Of a DNA stretch of 64,000 bases, positions 19,159 through 25,616 are shown piece by piece. Positions within the stretch are counted from its first letter, which is position 1. The number at the start of each line of letters is the position of its first letter. Where the stretch lies: the NCBI RefSeq assembly GCF_040024445.1, contig NZ_CP157276.1, positions 5,270,001 through 5,334,000 on the forward strand. The letters are read 5' to 3'. The notes under the pieces were generated by a model. The model saw only the letters and a list, made by a program, of their open reading frames with translations. It was not told the DNA's origin and did no database searches. Origin of the DNA: Prescottella soli (GTDB lineage: Bacteria > Actinomycetota > Actinomycetes > Mycobacteriales > Mycobacteriaceae). A program made the position numbers and the translations under genes.

Positions 19159-20738
19159 CGGAAGGTCTTGCGCAGCACCCGACGTAGTCGTCCGCCGCGG
19201 GCGTCCGCGAGCGCGACCCGGGCCGCGCTCCGCCCGCTCGATCCCGACACCCCGCCGCCCGGGTGCGTCGATGCGCCCGTCAGGTACAGGGTGTCGGCGT
19301 TCGGGACGCGGTGCGCGCCCAGTTCCGGAATCGGCCGCCACATGAACATCTGGTCCAGCGACATCTCCACGTGCATCACGTTGCCACCGATCAGGCCCAT
19401 CTCGCGTTCGATGTCGGCTGGTGTCTGCACGAATCGGTGGCGGACGCTGTCGGCGAACCCGGGCGCCAGGGCGTCGACGTTCGCGACGATGCGGTCGGCC
19501 TCGCTCTCGCCGAGATCGGCCCAGCTGCGGCCGCCGGAGAGTGCGTACGGGTGCCACTGCGACCACAACGTCACCTGGTGCTCGCCGGCGGGGGAGATCG
19601 TGGGGTCGATGCCGCTGAAGCTCATCGCGAGCACCGCCGGTTCCGGCGGCAACTCCCCGGCGAGCGCGGCGCCGTGTGCTGCCCGGAGTTGTGCGCGGTC
19701 GGAGACGAGCAGTTGCAGCCCCGACGTCGCAGTAGCCCCGGTGGGTGCGCTCGGGTACGACGGCAACGCGTCGGTGCCCAGCCGCAGCACCATCCCGATG
19801 CCCGGGCCGACACGGATCCGCCGACGCCACCCGGCGAGCGTGTCCCGGTCGTATCCGCCGCGTTCGAGTAGGTCGAGCGTCGTCAGCACGTGACAGCCGG
19901 CGACGATGGCGCGGGCCCGGACGCGACGGCCGGACTCCGTGACGACGGTCCACCCGTCGTCGTCGCGGCGGAGCTCGGTGACACCGTCTCCGAGCGTGAC
20001 AGTGCCGCCGTCGGACTCGAGACGCGAGGCCAGCGCGGCCGTGAGCGCGCCGCTGCCGCCGACCGCGCGACCCGGCGGAAGCGTGTGCATCAGTGCCGCG
20101 AACCCGACCATGGGGGCGGTACCCGGCTCGGACATCGGCGGACCCGACTGGGCGCCGAACCACGCGAGGGCGGCCTTGAGCGGTTCGCTGTCGAAGTACT
20201 CGTCGAGCAGCGCGTCGCCGGTCGTGAGGAACTCCCGCGAGATCGCGCTGCCCCCGCCCGACGTGTCCAGCCCCCAGAACGAGCGCAGCAGGTGTCCGCC
20301 GGTCGGCGGCGCCGAGAAGGCGCGCATGACGCGCTCGGTGCGCGGGCCCCACGTCTGCACGAAGCGCCGGTACGCTTCCGCGTCGGCGGCGCCGCAGGAT
20401 TCCTCGATGGACCGGCACGTGCGATCCAGGCTGCGGTGGAACACGATGCCCGGTCGGCCCGAACCGGCGGGGGCGGGCGCGAACGCCCACGGATCGCAGT
20501 CGATGTAGCGCAGCCCGTGGGCGGCGAGATCGAGTTCCTCGATGATCCCGGTGTGGCGGATCATGATGTGCGCAGACGATCCTCGGTCCACCCGGTGCCC
20601 GGGGAACCGCTCGACCGTCGAGACCGCGCCACCGAGCACGGTGTCGCGTTCGAGAACCTCCACCGACCAACCCGCGCGAGCGAGGTAACAGGCCGACACG
20701 AGGGCGTTGTGGCCCGAGCCGACGACGATCGCGTCCAT
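19155..20738 (-). CDS. crtO: CrtO-type carotenoid 4-ketolase
   Basis: A 527-residue FAD-dependent oxidoreductase related to CrtI. It begins with the dinucleotide motif IVVGSGHNALVSACYLARAG and ends with the conserved block YLTGASTHPGGGVSGSSGR. Internal stretches such as VDRGSSAHIMIRH and GIGMVLRLGTDALPSYP match, from memory, the Rhodococcus CrtO ketolase that introduces the 4-oxo group on a beta ring. It starts at ATG 20738, one base into the stop of the upstream GNAT gene, and overlaps cruF downstream. Ring ketolation requires a cyclised substrate, so a lycopene cyclase must be encoded elsewhere. Confidence 0.9.
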   Translation of the reverse strand: MDAIVVGSGHNALVSACYLARAGWSVEVLERDTVLGGAVSTVERFPGHRVDRGSSAHIMIRHTGIIEELDLAAHGLRYIDCDPWAFAPAPAGSGRPGIVFHRSLDRTCRSIEESCGAADAEAYRRFVQTWGPRTERVMRAFSAPPTGGHLLRSFWGLDTSGGGSAISREFLTTGDALLDEYFDSEPLKAALAWFGAQSGPPMSEPGTAPMVGFAALMHTLPPGRAVGGSGALTAALASRLESDGGTVTLGDGVTELRRDDDGWTVVTESGRRVRARAIVAGCHVLTTLDLLERGGYDRDTLAGWRRRIRVGPGIGMVLRLGTDALPSYPSAPTGATATSGLQLLVSDRAQLRAAHGAALAGELPPEPAVLAMSFSGIDPTISPAGEHQVTLWSQWHPYALSGGRSWADLGESEADRIVANVDALAPGFADSVRHRFVQTPADIEREMGLIGGNVMHVEMSLDQMFMWRPIPELGAHRVPNADTLYLTGASTHPGGGVSGSSGRSAARVALADARGGRLRRVLRKTFR

Positions 20739-21361
20739 CACAGCGGCAACCCCCGGCCCAGCACGGCGAACGGGCGGCGGTCGCCCGCGAAGGTGAAGTG
20801 GCGGACGACGTCCCGGAAACCGGTGCGCCGATACAGGCGCCACGCCCGATTGTTCTCCTGGTCCACCTCGGGGGTGGACAGGAGCACGCCCCGTTCCGGC
20901 CGGTCTTCGAGAAGCCGCCGCAGGAGCTGTTCGCCGAGCCGGTGCCCCTGTGCACTCGGGTGGACGTGCAGTTCGGTCAGCTCGAAGTAGTTGCCCAGGA
21001 CGTACTCGATCTGGTCGCGGCTCCAGCCCGTCGCCTGCATGCCGTGCCGTACCTGCTGCTGCCACCACTGGTCGGGGGAGCCGCGGTAGCCGTACGCGAT
21101 CGCGACGAGGGGAGCCGGCCGGTCCGGATGCGTCGGATCGGCCTGGACAGCGCCCACCGCGCGCCAGCCGGGCCGTGCCGTGTGCTCGGTCCACATCGGC
21201 GCGCGGTGGTACTCGGTCCCGCGGGGATAGCCCATCGCGGCCACGTAGATCGCCAGCGCCTCCGGCAGTCGAGCGCGCATCTCGGACACCGACAGATCGA
21301 CCACGACCGGCGTGCCGGGAGTCGTGCCGGGGCTCTCGCCGGGGCTGCCGGTGCTGTCCAT
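20738..21361 (-). CDS. GNAT acetyltransferase (Rv2170-like)
   Basis: A 207-residue GCN5-related N-acetyltransferase. The acetyl-CoA binding region is ELHVHPSAQGHRLGEQLLRRLL, with the C-terminal LLSTPEVDQENNRAWRLYRRTGF block usual for GNATs. It is orthologous by sequence and position to Rv2170, reported to acetylate isocitrate dehydrogenase in M. tuberculosis. I choose ATG 21361; GTG 21373 with AGAGAGAAGAGG before it is an alternative, and the extension to 21430 runs into the promoter region. It heads operon B, and its TGA overlaps the crtO ATG by one base, so it is translated with the ketolase. Confidence 0.85.
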   Translation of the reverse strand: MDSTGSPGESPGTTPGTPVVVDLSVSEMRARLPEALAIYVAAMGYPRGTEYHRAPMWTEHTARPGWRAVGAVQADPTHPDRPAPLVAIAYGYRGSPDQWWQQQVRHGMQATGWSRDQIEYVLGNYFELTELHVHPSAQGHRLGEQLLRRLLEDRPERGVLLSTPEVDQENNRAWRLYRRTGFRDVVRHFTFAGDRRPFAVLGRGLPL

Positions 21362-21422
21362 GCTCGGGCTCACCCTCTTCTCTCTTGACGACGTGTCGGT
21401 GGGGCCAGCTATATTGAATAGG

Positions 21423-21438
21423 TCGAACACGTGTTCGA
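21423..21438. promoter_or_regulatory. Perfect LexA/SOS box
   Basis: TCGAACACGTGTTCGA is a perfect 16-bp palindrome and an exact match to the mycobacterial LexA consensus TCGAAC-N4-GTTCGA. It lies in the divergent gap, 62 bases from the GNAT start and 88 bases from the HEPN start. For the plus strand it sits inside the 17-base spacer between TTGAAT (21414-21419) and GATATC (21437-21442), a good place for repression of the HEPN gene. Control of operon B is also possible. Confidence 0.8.
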
Positions 21439-21526
21439 TATCGGCGATCCGGTGATGTTCGAGGGAAGCGAATCATCGCCGGATCGCCGGCCCTGAACTT
21501 CGGAGCGGTGGGAGGTGCTCGGAGTC

Positions 21527-22138
21527 GTGTCGGAAGTCGAGTCGGTCATACCGGTCGCATCGAGGATGCGGCCGCGGACGTCGTCGGGAATGTCGGGGGG
21601 CGCGGTCGGATGCGGATCCTCCGACTGGCCACCGGTGTCGATACAGGCGGTGACATTGCTCCGGCGTGCAGACCGTCTGTTGTCGGAGGCGGCGGGCGCG
21701 GGGGAGTCCGCGGAGCGCTTCCGTTGCGCCTATGTCGCGGCCCTCCGGGGCGCCGCGGCTGTCCTCGCCGCGGCGGACGGGAAGGCGCGCGCCGCGTCGC
21801 GACGGCCGCACTCCCGAAGTGCGTGGGTGCTCATGGCGCGCGCGGCCCCGGAGTTCGCGGCATGGGCCGACTACTTCGCCGAGCACTCGGCCTTGCGTGC
21901 GTCGATCGAGGCCGGCGTCACGCGGGCGATCGCGGACGTCGATGCCGACGGGTTCTACGGAGCGGCGGGGCGGTTCCTCACTGAGGTGGAGGATTTCCTG
22001 GCGGAGGTGGGCCGAAAAGACGGTGATCGAGGTATCTTGGCACCGCGTTCGGTGGGTGATTCCGGACACGTTCGTGGAGTGGCGGGTCGCGGCGCCCCAG
22101 ATCGTCATCGATTCGTCGGCAACTCGTCGATGGAGTAG
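21527..22138 (+). CDS. SAV_6107-type HEPN domain protein
   Basis: A 203-residue protein whose middle part (about residues 38-160) is an all-helical HEPN-like domain of the SAV_6107 group. Markers are TLLRRADRLLSEA, AERFRCAYVAALRGAAAVLA, the basic stretch SRRPHSRSAWVLMARAAPEFAAWADYFA and a C-terminal helix GRFLTEVEDFLAEV. HEPN proteins are often RNases or RNA-binding stress effectors, but a clear catalytic R-x4-6-H motif is not evident here. GTG 21527 with GGAGG eleven bases upstream is preferred over GTG 21515. The last ~35 residues are low-complexity and may be non-ancestral. The perfect SOS box at 21423-21438 suggests DNA-damage induction. Confidence 0.72.
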   Translation: MSEVESVIPVASRMRPRTSSGMSGGAVGCGSSDWPPVSIQAVTLLRRADRLLSEAAGAGESAERFRCAYVAALRGAAAVLAAADGKARAASRRPHSRSAWVLMARAAPEFAAWADYFAEHSALRASIEAGVTRAIADVDADGFYGAAGRFLTEVEDFLAEVGRKDGDRGILAPRSVGDSGHVRGVAGRGAPDRHRFVGNSSME

Positions 22139-22250
22139 GTGGTAAGGGGCCGACTCTCCTCGTATTATTGAATTCAGGTAACCGTCAGTCCGTTACCCAC
22201 CTCGCCGCACCGCGGATGAGGTGCCAACTCTTAGTGCCGGGGGAGGTACC

Positions 22251-22679
22251 GTGCCACTCTCCGAGCACGAGCAGCGCATGCTCGACCAGATCGAGAGCGC
22301 GCTCTACGCCGAGGATCCCAAGTTCGCGTCCACTGTGAGGGGCGGGCGAATGCGTGCCCCCTCCGGTAAGCGTCGGTTGCAGGCGGTGGCCCTCTTCGTT
22401 TTGGGTCTCGTTCTCCTCGTCGTGGGCGTGGCTGTGAATGTGAGGTTGGGCGAATTCCCGATCATCAGTCTGATCGGATTCGTCGTGATGTTCGGTGCCG
22501 GAATCCTCTTTCTCCTCGGCGGGGGAAAGAGCCATCTGGCGGCGGTTCCCGACGGGGACGGCTCTCCGGGCGCGTCGGGCGGATCGCATCCGCGTAAGTC
22601 CCATGGCGGTAAGAAGTCGGGTGGCGGCTTCTCTTCCCGCATGGAAGATCGATTCCGTCGGAGATTCGATCAGGAGTAG
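22251..22679 (+). CDS. DUF3040 membrane protein (Rv2169c-like)
   Basis: A 142-residue protein with the DUF3040 start PLSEHEQRMLDQIESALYAEDPKFA, two adjacent hydrophobic helices (AVALFVLGLVLLVVGVAVNV and IISLIGFVVMFGAGILFLLGG) and a basic, Gly/Ser-rich tail. It matches Rv2169c, located upstream of mraZ in mycobacteria. GTG 22251 is preferred because GGGGGAGG precedes it at normal spacing and the family N-terminus begins there. The 112-base gap before it contains an inverted repeat, GGTAAC/GTTACC (22177-22182, 22192-22197). Function is unknown. An intrinsic terminator follows at 22699. Confidence 0.87.
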   Translation: MPLSEHEQRMLDQIESALYAEDPKFASTVRGGRMRAPSGKRRLQAVALFVLGLVLLVVGVAVNVRLGEFPIISLIGFVVMFGAGILFLLGGGKSHLAAVPDGDGSPGASGGSHPRKSHGGKKSGGGFSSRMEDRFRRRFDQE

Positions 22680-22698
22680 ATCGTAGGTTTTCGAAACG

Positions 22699-22734
22699 GT
22701 GATGGCGTGGCCCTCGGGTCACGCCATCACTGTT
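22699..22734 (+). terminator. Intrinsic terminator after the DUF3040 gene
   Basis: Perfect 11-bp stem, GTGATGGCGTG (22699-22709) and CACGCCATCAC (22720-22730), with a 10-base loop followed by TGTTTTCT. It separates the DUF3040 gene from the mraZ-led cluster. Confidence 0.85.
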
Positions 22735-22777
22735 TTCTCGCCCCTCTTTCGTGGGGCCCGGCGGATGCGACACGGAC

Positions 22778-22839
22778 TCCCCACATCTCTCCACCCTGAT
22801 TCCCCACCGTTCCCCACCGTTGTTCCCACGGCGCCCCAC
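22778..22839 (-). repeat. Array of six reverse-oriented CC(C)CAC boxes
   Basis: The core CCAC recurs with its A at 22783, 22793, 22806, 22816, 22828 and 22838. The spacing is 10, 13, 10, 12 and 10 bases, giving three pairs each 10 bases apart. TCCCCACCGT is repeated exactly at 22801-22810 and 22811-22820. The complement, GTGG(G), is the same core as in the mraZ-proximal boxes, but on the other strand. Confidence 0.6.
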
Positions 22840-23063
22840 CCGGTGGCGGCGGGAGTCGGTCTGCGCGGTTCACGATTCGGCCGAACCCGCCGGCGGCGCT
22901 TGGAGCTGGGAATTCGTTGATCTTGAAATGCGCAGACCGGAGTTGATAGGCGCCCGTGCGCGTGTTCGCCATCACGCCCGGATGTTTCCCCCCACTTCGC
23001 CCCGTGGCTGTGAGCTGCACTTATCGGGCGAAACTTGTCAAATCACGGGTCTGATCGGATTGA

Positions 23064-23089
23064 AAGTGGAGGGAAGTGGGGTAAAGTGG
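23064..23089 (+). promoter_or_regulatory. Triple AAGTGG box, probable MraZ operator
   Basis: AAGTGG occurs at 23064-23069, 23074-23079 and 23084-23089, with exact 10-base periodicity, each as TGG-N-G. MraZ proteins bind tandem TGG-type repeats with this periodicity upstream of their own gene, so autoregulation of the dcw promoter is expected. The array lies 100-126 bases before the mraZ start. Confidence 0.78.
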
Positions 23090-23189
23090 CGGACAGCGGA
23101 TCGTGCAAGCGACCCGCAAGAAATGCGGGACGGTACCAACCGGTATCGACCCACATGTTCGCCACAGGGCCCCGGTGGGAGGTGTCGAG

Positions 23190-23621
23190 ATGTTTCTCGG
23201 TACCTACACGCCGAAGCTCGACGACAAAGGGCGGCTCACGTTGCCCGCGAAGTTCCGGGACGCGTTGGCGGGAGGGTTGATGGTCACGAAAGGGCAGGAC
23301 CACAGCCTTGCGGTGTATCCCCGTGAGGAGTTCACCGCACTCGCGCGTCGTGCAGCAGCGGCCTCCCGCAGCAACCCGCAGGCACGTGCGTTCGTGCGCG
23401 GGTTGGCGTCGGGAACCGACGAGCAGCACCCCGATGCCCAGGGGCGGATCACGCTCTCCGCGGACCATCGCCGCTATGCGGGACTGTCCAAGGACTGCGT
23501 CGTGATCGGATCGGTCGACTTCCTCGAGATCTGGGACGCCCGAGCTTGGGAGTCCTACCTCGCGGAGCACGAAGAAAGCTACTCACAAGCCAGAGACGAG
23601 GCGCTCGAGGGGATCTTCTAG
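23190..23621 (+). CDS. mraZ: Transcriptional regulator MraZ
   Basis: A 143-residue protein with two SpoVT/AbrB-like swapped-hairpin domains. The first is [24 protein letters not shown], and the second repeats the D-x-x-GR pattern in [20 protein letters not shown]. MraZ forms ring-shaped oligomers, binds tandem TGG repeats and regulates the dcw cluster. Length equals the mycobacterial protein. ATG 23190 is preceded by GGTGGGAGG; the frame upstream is non-coding leader. The triple box at 23064-23089 is its probable own operator. The gap to rsmH is 274 bases and contains a tandem repeat. Confidence 0.95.
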   Translation: MFLGTYTPKLDDKGRLTLPAKFRDALAGGLMVTKGQDHSLAVYPREEFTALARRAAAASRSNPQARAFVRGLASGTDEQHPDAQGRITLSADHRRYAGLSKDCVVIGSVDFLEIWDARAWESYLAEHEESYSQARDEALEGIF

Positions 23622-23663
23622 CCCACCGACGCCGCGAGTGCCGCGAGGCCTCTGCCCGAGTGT

Positions 23664-23733
23664 GACCCTGACGCACTTCCCCAGCGCCAGGTTCACCACC
23701 GGGACCCTGACGCTCTTCCCCAGCGCCAGGTTC
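23664..23733 (+). repeat. 31-bp tandem direct repeat between mraZ and rsmH
   Basis: Copy one is 23664-23694 and copy two 23703-23733, offset by 39 bases and identical at 30 of 31 positions. The unit begins GACCCTGACGC and ends CCAGCGCCAGGTTC. It lies in non-coding sequence inside the dcw cluster. Confidence 0.85.
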
Positions 23734-23895
23734 CTCGATCGGACAGGGACCTCGAGGCATTCGCTCTCCCCGGAGAAGTGACGTTCGCGAGTTTCGTTGC
23801 AGGACAGACCAGCTGCCGACGATTTCGCCAACTCACACCTCCGCCACCCGAACAACGCACACCCGCAGAGTTATCGAGCAGGAGCCGGAGGAATC

Positions 23896-24912
23896 ATGGT
23901 CGACGGCGAGGACGACAACCAGTCCGTCCCCGGCGAGTTCGGTCATGTCCCGGTTCTACTGCACCGGGCGGACGAACTGCTGGGGCCGGCCATCACGGCC
24001 GACAACCCGCGCGGCGACGGCGCGGTGATGATCGATGCCACCCTCGGTCTGGGCGGACACTCGGAGTACTTCCTGCGCACCTATCCCGGTCTGCACCTGA
24101 TCGGTCTCGACCGCGACCCGGAGGCGCTGCGCATCGCGTCCGGACGACTGGCTCGGTACGCCGACCGCACGACGTTCGTGCACACGCGATACGACGGCAT
24201 CGTCGACGCGCTCGACCAGGCCGAGCTCGATTCGATCGGCACCGTGCACGCCATCCTCTTCGATCTCGGTGTGTCGTCGATGCAGCTCGACGAGGCGGAC
24301 CGCGGATTCGCGTACTCCGTCGACGCGCCGTTGGACATGCGGATGAACCCCACGACGGGGATCACCGCCGCCGAGGTGCTGAACACGTACAGCCACGGCG
24401 AGCTCGCTCGGATCCTGAGCACCTACGGCGAAGAGCGCTTCGCGGGCCGGATCGCGTCGGAGATCGTGCGGCGCCGTCAGAAGCAGCCGTTCACCACCAG
24501 CGCCGCGCTGGTCGAACTCATCTACGACGCCATCCCGGCCGCGACCCGCCGCACCGGTGGCCACCCCGCCAAGCGGACGTTCCAGGCACTGCGGGTCGAG
24601 GTCAACGGCGAACTCGATTCGCTACGGGCCGCCGTCCCGGCGGCGCTCGACGCCCTGGCGGTCGGCGGTCGCGTCGTCTTCATGTCCTACCAGTCCCTCG
24701 AGGACCGCGTCGTCAAGCAGGAGCTGACGCCGCTGTCGAAGTCGAAGACGCCCGAAGGTCTGCCGGTGGAGTTGCCGGGCATGGGTCCGGAGTTCCGGAT
24801 TCTCACCCGTGGCGCCGAGCGCGCGTCCGAGCAGGAGATCGAGGACAACCCGAGAGCAGCGCCGGTGCGTTTGCGCGCGGCGGAGCGAATCGCGAGGAGG
24901 GAGACGGCATGA
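23896..24912 (+). CDS. rsmH: 16S rRNA (cytosine1402-N4)-methyltransferase
   Basis: SAM-dependent methylation of C1402 in the ribosomal decoding centre. The 338-residue protein begins [14 protein letters not shown] and has the SAM motif [14 protein letters not shown], then [34 protein letters not shown] and the C-terminal [10 protein letters not shown] equivalent ([14 protein letters not shown]). ATG 23896 follows GGAGGAATC closely; upstream codons in the same frame are leader. The gene is the second of the dcw cluster and its stop overlaps ftsL by four bases (ATGA). Confidence 0.96.
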   Translation: MVDGEDDNQSVPGEFGHVPVLLHRADELLGPAITADNPRGDGAVMIDATLGLGGHSEYFLRTYPGLHLIGLDRDPEALRIASGRLARYADRTTFVHTRYDGIVDALDQAELDSIGTVHAILFDLGVSSMQLDEADRGFAYSVDAPLDMRMNPTTGITAAEVLNTYSHGELARILSTYGEERFAGRIASEIVRRRQKQPFTTSAALVELIYDAIPAATRRTGGHPAKRTFQALRVEVNGELDSLRAAVPAALDALAVGGRVVFMSYQSLEDRVVKQELTPLSKSKTPEGLPVELPGMGPEFRILTRGAERASEQEIEDNPRAAPVRLRAAERIARRETA

Positions 24913-25616
24913 CTGTTCAGGTGGCTTCCACCACGCGGGTCCGACGGTCCACCGCGGCGCAGCGGGCGTACGACCGTCGTCGGCAGCGTTCCACGGTGAC
25001 CGCCGGCGGAGGTGTCGGCGCGGTATCGCCGTCGGCGTCGGCTTCGCGCCGGTCGTCGTTCGGATCCTCGTCGCGCACCTTCGTGGCGCGCGTCCCGTTC
25101 GTGGCCACGATCCTCGGTCTGCTGTGCATGGGGCTCGCGACGACGCTGCTGCTCACGACCCGGTCGGCCGAGGACTCGTACCAACTGGCCGACGCCCGGG
25201 CGCACAACCAGAGTCTGCGGGAACAGACGGCGGCACTGCAGCGTGAAGTTGCTGCGGGCAATTCGGCCCCCGTTCTCGCCGAGAAGGCGGCCGAGCAGGG
25301 GCTGATCCCGGCGAAGGATCCCGCGCGCCTGCTCCTCGACACCGACGGCACCGTGCACGTGATCGGCACCCCGAAGCCCGCTGAGGGCAAGCCCGTCGCG
25401 CCGCTGGACCGGACTCCCGCGCCGGCTCCCGCGGCACCGGCCCCGCAGGTCCAGGCATCGCAGCCGTCGTCGCAGGCGGCGCATCCCGCGACGCCGTCAC
25501 CCACGACGGCGCCCGCCGCACCGCAGTCGGCCAATGACGGTCGAATCCAGGCGCGCGGTGAACAATCGACTCTCGTGACGGTCATCACTCAGCCCCCGGC
25601 GGGTGCGCGGCAGTGA
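24909..25616 (+). CDS. ftsL: FtsL-like division protein (Rv2164c type)
   Basis: A 235-residue bitopic membrane protein in the ftsL position between rsmH and pbpB. It has a basic cytoplasmic N-terminus, one membrane helix ([22 protein letters not shown], about residues 60-81), a coiled-coil-like periplasmic segment ([22 protein letters not shown] region) and a [16 protein letters not shown] block typical of actinobacterial FtsL. A Pro/Ala/Gln-rich tail of about 80 residues extends beyond the core and is longer than in enterobacterial FtsL. It should act with FtsQ and FtsB-like partners to recruit FtsW/FtsI. It overlaps pbpB by four bases. Confidence 0.85.
   Translation: MTVQVASTTRVRRSTAAQRAYDRRRQRSTVTAGGGVGAVSPSASASRRSSFGSSSRTFVARVPFVATILGLLCMGLATTLLLTTRSAEDSYQLADARAHNQSLREQTAALQREVAAGNSAPVLAEKAAEQGLIPAKDPARLLLDTDGTVHVIGTPKPAEGKPVAPLDRTPAPAPAAPAPQVQASQPSSQAAHPATPSPTTAPAAPQSANDGRIQARGEQSTLVTVITQPPAGARQ

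Larger units (their letters stand above)
22680..23189 (+). promoter_or_regulatory. Long mraZ leader / intergenic region
   Basis: These 510 bases contain no convincing gene. They hold the DUF3040 terminator (22699-22734), an array of reverse-oriented CCCCAC boxes (22778-22839), a stretch without recognised features, the three AAGTGG boxes (23064-23089), and the mraZ ribosome-binding site (GGTGGGAGG). In M. tuberculosis the equivalent gap carries an insertion element; none is seen here. Confidence 0.7.

Noticed and set aside
22778-22839. Possible CRISPR-like repeat array
   Set aside because: Units are about 10 bases without spacers; this is a protein-binding box pattern, not CRISPR.
23778-25616. 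Fusion-like continuous frame ending as FtsL
   Set aside because: The first part is an out-of-phase reading of rsmH; FtsL begins at ATG 24909 with a four-base overlap.
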